Positions 10,741 to 23,000 of a DNA stretch of 64,000 nt are shown piece by piece (position 1 is the first letter of the stretch; each line of letters opens with the position of its first letter). The notes below the pieces were generated by a model. That model saw only the letters and a program-made list of their open reading frames with translations, was not told the DNA's origin and made no database searches. Position numbers and translations under genes: made by a program. The DNA is from Amphiduros pacificus (lineage: Eukaryota; Annelida; Polychaeta; Phyllodocida; Hesionidae), in NCBI GenBank assembly GCA_949316495.1, contig OX439009.1:40027443-40091442 (forward strand), written 5' to 3'.

Positions 10741-11076
10741 TAAGTGAGAGATAGCTGTAAAAGTGAGAGATAGCTGTAAAAGTGAGAGATAGCTGTAAAA
10801 GTGAGAGATAGCTGTAAAAGTGAGAGATAGCTGTAAAAGTGAGAGATAGCTGTAAAAGTGAGAGATAGCTGTAAAAGTGAGAGATAGCTGTAAAAGTGAG
10901 AGATAGCTGTAAAAGTGAGAGATAGCTGCAAAAGTGAGAGATAGCTGTAAAAGTGAGAGATAGCTGCAAAAGTGAGAGATAGCTGTAAAAGTGAGAGATA
11001 GCTGCAAAAGTGAGAGATAGCTGCAAAAGTGAGAGATAGCTGCAAAAGTGAGAGATAGCTGTAAAAGTGAGAGATA
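10741..11076. repeat. 19-bp minisatellite, about 17 copies
   Basis: The unit is agtgagagatagctgtaaa with a T/C change as the main variant. Because 19 is not a multiple of three, all three minus-strand frames read the same Ser/Leu/Thr/Phe-rich peptide, which argues against coding. Confidence 0.95.
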
Positions 11077-11500
11077 GTTCTTAAAGCAAATGATTGAAAT
11101 CCTTCCCAGGCAAAGGCACTTGTGTACTAAAAGGAATCATGTATTGCAGGGTAAATAAGAACCTTATGAAAGTTATGAACGTATGATAAATACAATAAGA
11201 AATAATAGGGATTCTTTGAAATAAAATGTTGCAATGTTATTTACAATTGTGTTGGTCAATGTGTTTGGCAATAGGCTATAACACTGTGCATGAGGTGTTG
11301 AAAACAGAAAACCATATTCAGGTTTGTGGATATTATGAACACCAGAGGACAGCACTTTCATTCATGCATTTTTGACAAGTTTCATAAGCCAACATACTGA
11401 TTGAGATTGGTTTATATCAAGAACATTATTATTGTCACATTCAGTCCAACAATTAGATTTTATCAGGATTCCCTCTATTGCCTCAAACCTTCTTGCATGC
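11077..11500. other. Unassigned DNA between arrays
   Basis: About 420 bp of AT-rich sequence with no recognisable gene, repeat or signal. Confidence 0.4.
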
Positions 11501-11648
11501 TAACTTCTGGCCTGCTACCTTCTTGCCTCATACCTTCTAGCCTCATACTTTCTTGCATCATACCTTCTTGCATCATACCTTCTTGTCTCATAACTTTTTG
11601 CCTCATAACCTCTTGCCTGCTACCTTCTAGCCTCATACCTTCTACAGG
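11500..11648. repeat. 15-bp minisatellite
   Basis: About ten imperfect units of cttcttgcctcatac with a tagcctc variant. It abuts directly on an unrelated 24-bp array. Confidence 0.85.
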
Positions 11649-12396
11649 ACTCAGGAACCAGTCCACCATAAGACACAGGAACCAGTCCACAGAAGGACAC
11701 AGGAACCAGTCCACTTCAGGAACCAGTCCACCACAGGACACAGGGACCAGTCCACCACAGGAAACAGGAACCAGTCCACCACAGGACACAGGAACCGGTC
11801 CACTACAGGACTCGGGGACCAATCCACCACAGTACTCAGGGACCAGTCCACCACAGGACTCACGAACCAGTCCACCACAGGACACAGGAACCGGTCCACC
11901 ACAGGACTCAGGAACCAGTCCACCACAGGACACAGGGACCAGTCCACCACAGGACTCACGAACCAGTCCACCACAGGACTCACGAACCAGTCCACCACAG
12001 GACACAGGAACCGGTCCACCACAGGACTCAGGAACCAGTCCACCACAGGACTCAGGGACCAGTCCACCACAGGACACAGGAACCGGTCCACCACAGGACT
12101 CAGGAACCAGTCCACCACAGGACACAGGGACCAGTCCACCACAGGACTCAGGAACCAGTCCACCACAGGACACAGGGACCAGTCCACCACGGGACTCAGG
12201 AACCAGTCCACCACAGGACTCAGGAACCAGTCCACCACAGGACACAGGGACCAGTCCACCACAGGACTCGGGGACCAGTCCACCACAGGACACAGGGACC
12301 AGTCCACCACAGAACACAGGGACCAGTCCACCACAGAACACAGGGACCAGTCCACCACAGGACACAGGGACCAATCCACCACAGAACACTGGATGA
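11649..12396. repeat. 24-bp minisatellite, about 30 copies
   Basis: The unit contains accagtccaccacagg followed by acacagga or actcagga. The plus strand could encode an 8-residue repeat (GTSPPQDT), but the frames on both strands are open too. The plus frame ends in TGA at 12,394 with no splice or signal-peptide context, so it is listed as a repeat rather than a gene. Confidence 0.92.
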
Positions 12397-13480
12397 GTCG
12401 GCATATCTTTTTTTTAAGGTATTATGCACTGCATAGTTAACCATGTTTTTTGAAAATACAGAGTATTCACTCATTTCAAAATGCATTACTTTTTCTCATC
12501 TTAAATCATTTATATACCGGTATTTGCAAGTATAAGGTAGTTAGATTTTTGTTTTATGAGAACTGGGCATTAGATAGTGGAACTTCAAAGACATGATTTA
12601 CGCCCTATTTTACATAGAACATCGCATCATTTCAACGAGCTGCTGACTTCCAGGCAAAAGGCTTTCATTATTATCTATAAACCAGCAGATGCCATTTGCA
12701 GGGGAATGTCATGGAATTCCTTTCTCAAAGACACAAGGATGTCTTTTGTCTTGATTAATAGGGCCAGTCTTGAGGTGCAGCCAAAACCTGAATTATGACC
12801 GGCTTTGCTCTTCAGAAATTGCAGCATGATATTAGAATGCTTCACAGTGGCTGTCTATTCAGGCATTCTGTTTAAAGGTTATGGTTTGAAGCATATATCT
12901 ACCTGAATGGGAGTGCATATTGTAGGTGGTACTAGCAGCAGTAACAGACTAATTAACATTTGATGGTTGATGTTTTATTCTCCAGCTTTATCAATGATAA
13001 GCTAACTATCCTTTCAGGTATGTGATTAACGTAGACCTAAAACAAGCCTTCCCAGATATAAAACTGTTCATAATTACATTAATTCTTAAAGAAAAGGGTT
13101 TATGGACTGTAACCCTTTCACCCCACAGTAGGGAAATTATTTTATGTGAAATATTCATGCATTGGCACAATTATGTTTTATCTATAAACATGTTCACCCT
13201 CCTGCATAAGCTTTGTTCTCGATTTACAGGATGTGTTGTACAATGCTAGGGTCGATATGAGCGTATATAAAAGGGCAGCGCAGTCCATACCTGACGGTCC
13301 AGTAATGAACAACACTCAGAGAAATAGGCTCATTAGTCTTTGGCACTCGTATATCATTCCACATATTCAATTATCTGAATGGAATATGCAATAAAATGTT
13401 ACATGTCAATAATACTTTACCCAAATTAACAAATATCTATTTTTCAATACAAGGTTTACTAAATATATAGTGTTTACTAG
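12397..13480. other. Unassigned DNA with one TATA-like core promoter
   Basis: About 1.1 kb without a convincing frame or transposon. The only feature of note is the TATA-like box at 13,264 and its surroundings. Confidence 0.4.
13264..13300 (+). promoter_or_regulatory. TATA-like core promoter candidate
   Basis: TATATAAAAG at 13,264-13,273 is followed by gggcagcgcag, with a plausible start site about 25-30 bp downstream. AATAAA lies at 13,391-13,396, so a transcript would be very short. No coding region follows, and chance is a real alternative. Confidence 0.2.
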
Positions 13481-14084
13481 ATAGGAAGGACCTGCAATAG
13501 GAGGGACCTACAATAGGAAGGACCTGCAATAGGAAGGACCTGCAATGGGAAGGACTTGCAATAGGAAGGACCTACGGTAGGAAGGAACTACAGTAGGAAG
13601 GACATGCAATAAGAAGGACCTGCAATAGGAAGGACCTGCAATAAGAAGGAATTGCAGTAAGAAGGACCTGCAGTAAGAAGGAATTGCAGTAGGAGAGACC
13701 TGCAATAGGAAGGACCTGCAATAGAAAGGATCTGCAGCAGGAAGGACCTACAATAGGTAGGACCTGCGATAGGAAGGACCTACAATAAGAAGGACCTGCA
13801 ATAAGAAGGAATTGCAGTAAGAAGGACCTGCAGTAGGAAGGAACTGCAGTAGGAGAGACCTGCAATAGGAAGGACCTGCAATAGAAAGGATCAGCAGCAG
13901 GAAGGACCTACAATAGGAAGGACCTGCGATAGGAAGGACCTACAATAAGAAGGAACTGCAATAAGAAGCACCTGTAATAAGAAGGACCTGCAATAGGAAG
14001 GACCTGCAATAAGAAGGACCTGCAGTAAGAAGCACCTACAATAAGAAGGACCTGCAGTAGAAAGGATCTGCAATAGGAATGACC
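13481..14084. repeat. 16-bp minisatellite, about 38 copies
   Basis: The unit is ataggaaggacctgca with frequent single-base variants (agtaagaag, aactgc). The period is 16, so all frames rotate through the same peptides and no coding role is implied. Confidence 0.95.
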
Positions 14085-14329
14085 TATTAAATAATTATGT
14101 TTTATCTGACTTGTTGACCTTTCTTGCAGAGACTTGGAAAGGTCGATATATGGTAGCATAGATCATGCCAGGGTGCATCAGGTCAGTTCTTTTATTTGTT
14201 CGCCTTACCGACATTTCCAGAACAGTGTCGGCTATTTCAGATCAGATAGAAGTCTGTCACCAGGACCCAATGCCCTATTCTTTTCGAAGAGTAACTGGAG
14301 AGCTATCCTTTGCATTATCACATGGACAT

Positions 14330-14515
14330 GGTAACACAAAGCACGACTTTTGATAACCAGCATGGAAAACTGGCTGGAAAGTCACCCTTCTGCCCACAGC
14401 ATGACCAGAGTACTTGTCCCAACTAGAATTCGAACTCTAGACTTTTAACATGGGAGAGAGACGTCTTACCAGCTGAACCACGCACTCACCACGCACTCAC
14501 CACGCACTCACCAAG
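14330..14515 (-). mobile_element. tRNA-derived SINE or tRNA-like pseudogene with duplicated 5' edge
   Basis: On the minus strand, an A box (tggttcagctggtaagac, complement of about 14,463-14,480) and a B box (gagttcgaattc, complement of 14,426-14,437) sit at tRNA spacing. The 5' edge is a 12-bp unit (ggtgagtgcgtg on the minus strand) present about three times, ending near 14,511. The body continues to about 14,330 without a clear tail. It is not an intact tRNA: no convincing acceptor stem is seen. Confidence 0.65.
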
Positions 14516-15806
14516 TAATTTGACCATTTTGACAACTCTTTTCACGTTGCAGTCATATTGAACCATCACAAAACATGGCCACTTTCTGGCATATTTATTA
14601 TTAATTTTGAAATGGACAAGATTGCTGGATAGGTGAACTGAATTTATGAAAAGCGACAAATATAATGAAACGCTTGTCAAAGGGTGTTGCAGTTCGTTAA
14701 TATGACAGTCTGAGAGCGGTCTGAGAGCGGTCCAATATCCATAAAGAATATCTCCTACACTGTCAGTCTCAATGATCACGTGATGCATGAGGGTGAAAAC
14801 AGAGCAACAACACCAACAACTGACCCAAAGAAGTTTTGGTTATGGTCAAAATTCCCCATTCTTTGAAAGCATGGACACAAAGCAGACACAAAGCAGACAC
14901 AAAGCAGGAACTTCCTTGTTTCGCTCCGGATGCGATATTTTACAATGTAAATACCTTATTACGGGCGTAAACTGTGTTGGTAACCCACCAAAAGGAAATC
15001 TTTACAGGTAAATTTCTTTCTACAATGATTCCCTGTAATTTTTAGTAATGTGGCGAATGGAGTGCATGAAATGATTGAGATGTGTGAGCCCCTTTTGTTC
15101 CCAAGGGATGGACATCATACGTCTGGACTGACATTGCTGTTTTTTCATCAGGCAGTTCTATATTGACATGTACTGAGCGTCTGAGACCAGAGGGCTGACA
15201 CCTTCAAACACAACACACTGCCACCTGGCGGGGAATTATTAGAAATATGACCACACTAATTCCTCCAATCTTAACCCTTCAATTTCTATCTTAAATGTTA
15301 CTTTGATTTACTCTTTAACTTACCCTTACACGTTTTATCCAAACACTTTAGCCGCAGACCGAGATTTGTCAGATAGAGATCCTCTGAAATATACAACGTG
15401 AGGATGACGTCATCTCGAGCTATGTATGAATTGATCACCCTAACCAAATACATCCATTAGATGATGCTAGTTTCACATATTTGTCATTGTGACAAACAGC
15501 TTGAACAGGAGGTAAATTGAAAAGATATTGGTACATAGGTGAACATTGGAATGTAAGATTGGATGGATGGTGGAATGATCCTTCGCGTTATTGGTGGATA
15601 TTGTCTTTTCTTTATGTAGATGGATATCGACAGTAAATATTTTGATTTCAAGCATCTGCATTTGGATGTACATTGTATCGAATATTATATGGGGATACAT
15701 CGGAATGTTAATTGTTAAATGGACAAAAGATGCAATTTAACAGTGCTACTACGTGGATCGACATTGGTATTAAACATTGATATGTGGGAGATTTGTCAGA
15801 TTTGAA
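14516..15806. other. Unassigned DNA between SINE and 13-bp array
   Basis: No gene is recognised. There is an 11-bp repeat (acacaaagcag, about three copies) near 14,875-14,906 and one weak CTCF-like site at 15,217. The rest is AT-rich single-copy-looking sequence. Confidence 0.45.
15217..15231 (-). promoter_or_regulatory. Weak CTCF-like motif
   Basis: The sequence actgccacctggcgg matches 13 of 15 positions of the CTCF core on the minus strand. Matches of this quality are expected several times by chance in 64 kb. Confidence 0.2.
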
Positions 15807-16586
15807 CAAATCATTTGTTAGGACCATTTGAATGAACCATTTGAATGCACCATTTGAATGAACCATTTGAATGTACCATTTGAATGCACCATTTGAATGC
15901 ACCATTTGAATGCACCATTTATATGAACCATTTGTATATACCATTTGAATAAACCATTAGAATGAACCATTTTAATGCACTATTTGAATTAACCATTTGA
16001 ATGAACCATTTGTATGAACCATTTGAATGAACCATTTGTATGAACCATCTGAATGCACTATTTGAATTATACATTTGTATGAACCATTTGTATGAACCAT
16101 TTGAATGCACTATTTGTATGAACCATTTGTATGAACCATTTAAATGCACTATTTGAATTAACCATTTGTATGAACCATTTGTATGAACCATTTGTATGAA
16201 CCATTTGAATGCACTATTTGAATTAAACATTTGTATGAACCATTTGTATGAACCATTTGTATGAACCATTTGAATGCACTATTTGTATGAACCATTTGTA
16301 TGAACCATTTGAATGCACTATTTGTATGAACCATTTGAATGCACTATCTGAACCATTTGAATTAACCATTTGCATGAACCATTTGAATGCACTATTTGTA
16401 TGAACCATTTGAATGAACTATTTGTATGAACCATTTGTATGAACCATTTGAATGCACTATTTGTATGAACCATTTGTATGAACCATTTGAATGCACTATT
16501 TGTATGAACCATTTGAATGCACTATTTGAATGAACCATTTGAATGCACTATTTGAACCATTTGAATTAACCATTTGCATGAACCAT
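15807..16586. repeat. 13-bp minisatellite, about 60 copies
   Basis: The unit is accatttgaatga, often as a dimer in which the second unit reads accatttgtatga or actatttgaatga. Every copy carries the E-box-like core CATTTG. Minus-strand frames are rich in Trp, Phe and Met but appear in several phases. Confidence 0.95.
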
Positions 16587-17057
16587 GGATATGAAGCTTT
16601 TGTATGTTGATTGATATTGGTAATAAACATTGGTGTTTGGATGGAAATTAAAAGACTTTTGATTCATTAATAACTAATTCTCAAATACGAAGAAATAATG
16701 CACCTGTATGAATAAAATGTGGCAAATTGAAGAGTATATGGTGGTTCTTGTGGGGGAATCTGGGACCACTTTGATATTGGTTAGATATGAAGAGAGGTGT
16801 GAATATTAGCCTGCTATGATAAACATTCACACTGATTATGGAAAGAGAAGACCGCCAGAATAATGACCTGGTTGGAGGCATATTGTAAGATAATCATGGA
16901 AGGTGCAGGGAAAGATCCCAGAAGAAAGAAATGGGGTGAGGGACGAGTGAAATGTGATACCAACATATTGGCAACAACAATGCCAGCGTGTAGGCTGAAT
17001 ATATAGTTATATGAATGAATATTACCACGAATATGAAAGGCGGTGGCATGGCATAAG
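16587..17057. other. Left flank of the 45-bp satellite
   Basis: About 470 bp with no recognised gene. The last bases (from about 17,058) already resemble a diverged satellite unit, so the boundary is gradual. Confidence 0.45.
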
Positions 17058-20000
17058 TATGGGGAGAAGACATCTGGATTTACCGGATGTGCTACAGTAT
17101 GAAGGTAGGGGCAATATTCTGGATATAAAGGATATGCTAAAGGATGAAGGTAGGGGCAATATTCTGGATATAAAGGATATGCTACAGTATGATGGTAGGG
17201 GCAATATTCTGGATATAAAGGATATGCTAAAGGATGAAGGTAGGGGCAATATTCTGGATATAAAGGATATGCTACAGTATGAAGGTAGGGGCAATATTCT
17301 GGATATAAAGGATATGCTAAAGGATGAAGGTAGGGGCAATATTCTGGATATAAAGGATATGCTACAGTATGATGGTAGGGGCAATATTCTGGATATAAAG
17401 GATATGCTACAGTATGAAGGTAGGGGCAATATTCTGGATATAAAGGATATGCTACAGTATGATGGTAGAGGCAATATTCTGGATATAAAGGATATGCTAC
17501 AGTATGATGGTAGGGGCAATATTCTGGATATAAAGGATATGCTACAGTATGATGGTAGGGGCAATATTCTGGATATAAAGGATATGCTACAGTATGAAGG
17601 TAGGGGCAATATTCTGGATATAAAGGATGTGCTACAGTATGAAGGCAGGGGCAATATTCTGGATATAATGGATATGCTACAGGATGATGGTAGGGGCAAT
17701 ATTCTGGATATAAAGGATATGCTACATTATGAAGGTAGGGGCAATATTCTGGATATAAAGGATATGCTACATTATGAAGGTAGGGGCAATATTCTGGATA
17801 TAAAGGATATGCTACAGGATGATTGTAGGGGCAATATTCTGGATATAAAGGATATGCTACAGTATGATGGTAGGGGCAATATTCTGGATATAAAGGATAT
17901 GCTACATTATGAAGGTAGGGGCAATATTCTGGATATAAAGGATATGCTACAGTATGATGGTAGGGGCAATATTCTGGATATAAAGGATATGCTACAGTAT
18001 GAAGGTAGGGGCAATATTCTGGATATAAAGGATGTGCTACAGTATGAAGGCAGGGGCAATATTCTGGATATAAAGGATATGCTACAGGATGATGGTAGGG
18101 GCAATATTCTGGATATAAAGGATATGCTACATTATGAAGGTAGGGGCAATATTCTGGATATAAAGGATATGCTACATTATGAAGGTAGGGGCAATATTCT
18201 GGATATAAAGGATATGCTACAGGATGATTGTAGGGGCAATATTCTGGATATAAAGGATATGCTACAGTATGATGGTAGGGGCAATATTCTGGATATAAAG
18301 GATATGCTACATTATGAAGGTAGGGGCAATATTCTGGATATAAAGGATATGCTACAGTATGATGGTAGGGGCAATATTCTGGATATAAAGGATATGCTAC
18401 ATTATGAAGGTAGGGACAATATTCTGGATATAAAGGATGTGCTACAGTATGAAGGTAGGGGCAATATTCTTGATATAAAGGATATGCTACAGTATGAAGG
18501 TAGGGGCAATATTCTGGATATAAAGGATGTGCTACAGTATGATGGTAGGGGCAATATTCTGGATATAAAGGATATGCTACAGTATGAAGGTAGGGGCAAT
18601 ATTCTGGATATAAAGGATATGCTACAGTATGATGGTAGGGGCAATATTCTGGATATAAAGGATATGCTACATTATGAAGGTAGGGGCAATATTCTGGATA
18701 TAAAGGATATGCTACATTATGAAGGTAGGGGCAATATTCTGGATATAAAGGATATGCTACAGGATGATTGTAGGGGCAATATTCTGGATATAAAGGATAT
18801 GCTACAGTATGATGGTAGGGGCAATATTCTGGATATAAAGGATATGCTACAGTATGATGGTAGGGGCAATATTCTGGATATAAAGAATATGCTACAGTAT
18901 GAAGGTAGGGGCAATATTCTGGATATAAAGGATGTGCTACAGTTTGAAGGCAGGGGCAATATTCTGGATATAAAGGATATGCTACAGGATGATGGTAGGG
19001 GCAATATTCTGGATATAAAGGATATGCTACATTATGAAGGTAGGGGCAATATTCTGGATATAAAGGATATGCTACATTATGAAGGTAAAGGCAATATTCT
19101 GGATATAAAGGATATGCTACAGTATGATGGTAGGGGCAATATTCTGGATATAAAGGATATGCTACAGTATGATGGTAGGGGCAATATTCTGGATATAAAG
19201 GATATGCTACAGTATGAAGGTAGGGGCAATATTCTGGATATAAAGGATGTGCTACAGTATGAAGGTAGGGGCAATATTCTGAAAATAAAGGATATGCAAC
19301 AGGATGATGGTAGAGGCAATATTCTGGATATAAAGGATATGCTACAGTATGAAGGTAGGGGCAATATTCTGGATATAAAGGATATGCTACAGTATGATGG
19401 TAGGGGCAATATTCTGGATATAAAGGATATGCTACAGCACGATGGTAGGGGCAATGTTCTGGATATAAAGGATATGCTACAGTATGAAGGTAGGGGCAAT
19501 ATTCTGGATATAAAGGATATGCTACAGTATGATGGTAGGGGCAATGTTCTGGATATAAAGGATATGCTACAGGATGAAGGTAGGGGCAATATTCTGGATA
19601 TAAAGGATATGCTACAGTATGATGGTAGGGGCAATGTTCTGGATATAAAGGATATGCTACAGTATGATGGTAGGGGCAATATTCTGGATATAAAGGATAT
19701 GCTACAGCACGATGGTAGGGGCAATAATCTGGATATAAAGGATATGCTACAGGATGAATTTAGGGGCAATATTCTGAATATAATGGATATGCTACAGTAT
19801 GAAGGTTAGGGCAATGTTCTGGATATAAAGGATATGCTACAGTATGATGGTAGGGGCAATATTCTGGATATAAAGGATATGCTACAGCACGATGGTAGGG
19901 GCAATAATCTGGATATAAAGGATATGCTACAGTATGAAGGTAGGGGCAATATTCTGGATATAAAGGATATGCTACAGTATGAAGGTAGGGACAATATTCT

Positions 20001-23000
20001 GGATATAAAGGATATGCTACAGGATGAAGGTAGGGGCAATATTCTGGATATAAAGGATATGCTACAGGATGAAGGTAGGGGCAATATTCTGGTTATAAAG
20101 GATATGCTACAGTATGAAGGTAGGGACAATATTCTGGATATAAAGGATATGCTACAGGATGAAGGTAGGGGCAATATTCTGGATATAAAGGATATGCTAC
20201 AGGATGAAGGTAGGGGCAATATTCTGGATATAAAGGATATGCTACAGTATGAAGGTAGGGGCAATATTCTGGATATAAAGGGTTTGCTACAGGATGAAGG
20301 TAGGGGCAATATTCTGGATATAAAGGATATGCTACAGGATGAAGGTAGGGGCAATATTCTGGATATGAAGGATATGCTACAGTATGAAGATAGGGGCAAT
20401 ATTCTGGATATAAAGGATATGCTACGGTATGAAGGTAGGGGCAATATTCTGGATATAAAGGGTTTGCTACAGGATGAAGGTAGGGGCAATATTCTGGATA
20501 TAAAGGATATGCTACAGTATGAAGGTAGGGGCAATATACTGGATATAATGGATATGCTACAGGATGAAGGTAGCGGCAATATTCTGGATATAAAGGATAT
20601 GCTACAGGATGATGGTAGGGGCAATATTCTGGATATAAAGGATATGCTACAGTATGAAGTTAGGGGCAATATTCTGGATATAAAGAGTTTGCTACAGGAT
20701 GAAGGTAGGGGCAATATTCTGGATATAAAGGATATGCTACAGGATGAAGGTAGGGGCAATATTCTGGATTTACCGGATATGCTACAGTATGAAGGTAGGG
20801 GCAATATTCTGGATATAAAGGATATGCTACAGGATGAAGGTAGGGGCAATATTCTGGATATAAAGGGTTTGCTACAGGATGAAGGTAGGGGCAATATTCT
20901 GGATATAACGGATATGCTACAGGATGAAGGTAGGGGCAACATTCTGGATTTACCGGATATGCTACAGTAAGAAGGTAGGGGCAATATTCTGGATATAAAG
21001 GATATGCTACAGTATGAGGGTTGGGGCAATATTCTGGATATAAAGGATATGCTACAGTATGACGGTAGGGGCAATACTCTGGATATAAAGGATATGCTAC
21101 AGTATGAAGGTAGGGGCAATATTCTGGATATAAAGGATATGCTACAGTATGAAGGTAAGGGCAATATTCTGGATATAAAAGATATGCTACAGTATGATGG
21201 TAGGGGGAATATTCTGGATATAAAGGATATGCTACAGTATGAAGGTAGGGGCAATATTCTGGATATAAAGGATATGCTACAGTATGATGGTAGGGGCAAT
21301 ATTCTGGATATAAAGGATATGCTACATTATGAAGGTAGGGGCAATATTCTGGATATAAAGGATATGCTACATTATGAAGGTAGGGGCAATATTCTGGATA
21401 TAAAGGATATGCTACATTATGAGGGTAGGGGCAATATTCTGGATATAAAGGATATGCTACAGGATGATTGTAGGGGCAATATTCTGGATATAAAGGATAT
21501 GCTACAGTATGATGGTAGGGGCAATATTCTTGATATAAAGGATATGCTACATTATGAAGGTAGGGGCAATATTCTGGATATAAAGGATATGCTACAGTAT
21601 GATGGTAGGGGCAATATTCTGGATATAAAGGATATGCTACAGTATGATGGTAGGGGCAATATTCTGGATATAAAGGATATGCTACAGGATGATTGTAGGG
21701 GCAATATTCTGGATATAAAGGATATGCTACAGGATGATGGTAGCGGCAATATTCTGGATATAAAGGATATGCTACAGTATGAAGGTAGGGGCAATATTCT
21801 GGATATAATGGATATGCTACAGTATGAAGGTAGGGGCAATATTCTGGATATAAAGGATATGCTACAGTATGAAGGTAGGGGCAATATTCTGGATATAATG
21901 GATATGCTACAGTATGATGGTAGGGGCAATATTCTGGATATAAAGGATATGCTACAGGATGATGGTAGCGGCAATATTCTGGATATAAAGGATATGCTAC
22001 AGTATGATGGTAGGGGCAATTTTCTGGATATAAAGGATATGCTACAGGATGAAGGTAGGGGTAATATTCTGGATATAAAGGATATGTTACAGTATGAAGG
22101 TAGGGACAATATTCTGGATATAAAGGATGTGCTACAGTATGAAGGTAGGGGCAATATTCTGGATATAAAGGATATGCTACAGTATGAAGGTAGGGGCAAT
22201 ATTCTGGATATAAAGGATATGCTACAGTATGATGGTAGGGGCAATATTCTGGATATAAAGGATATGCTACAGCACGATGGTAGGGGCAATAATCTGGATA
22301 TAAAGGATATGCTACAGTATGAAGGTAGGGGCAATATTCTGGATATAAAGGATATGCTACAGTATGAAGGTAGGGGCAATATTGTGGATATAATGGATAT
22401 GCTACAGGATGAAGGTAGCGGCAATATTCTGGATATAAAGGATATGCTACAGGATGATGGTAGGGGCAATATTCTGGATATAAAGGATATGCTACAGTAT
22501 GAAGTTAGGGGCAATATTCTGGATATAAAGGGTTTGCTACAGGATGAAGGTAGGGGCAATATTCTGGATATAAAGGATATGCTACAGGATGAAGGTAGGG
22601 GCAATATTCTGGATTTACCGGATATGCTACAGTATGAAGGTAGGGGCAATATTCTGGATATAAAGGATATGCTACAGTATGAAGGTAGGGGCAATATTCT
22701 GGATATAAAGGATATGCTACAGTATGAGGGTAGGGGCAATATTCTGGATTTACTGGATATGCTACAGTAAGAAGGTAGGGGCAATTTTCTGGATATAAAG
22801 GATATGCTACAGTATGAGGGTAGGGGCAATATTCTGGATATAAAGGATATGCTACAGTATGACGGTAGGGGCAATACTCTGGATATAAAGGATATGCTAC
22901 AGTATGAAGGTAGGGGCAATATTCTGGATATAAAGGATATGCTACAGTATGAAGGTAGGGGCAATATTCTGGATATAAAAGATATGCTACAGTATGATGG

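Noticed and set aside
10741-11076. Telomere-like or G-quadruplex repeat
   Set aside because: No TTAGGG-type unit or regular G-runs occur in this or the other arrays, apart from one poly-G tract near 28,473.
11401-12396. 331-codon frame with Thr-Ser-Pro-Pro-Gln-Asp repeats, resembling a mucin-like protein
   Set aside because: Minus-strand frames are open too, there is no convincing signal peptide, and the N-terminal part is itself another minisatellite.
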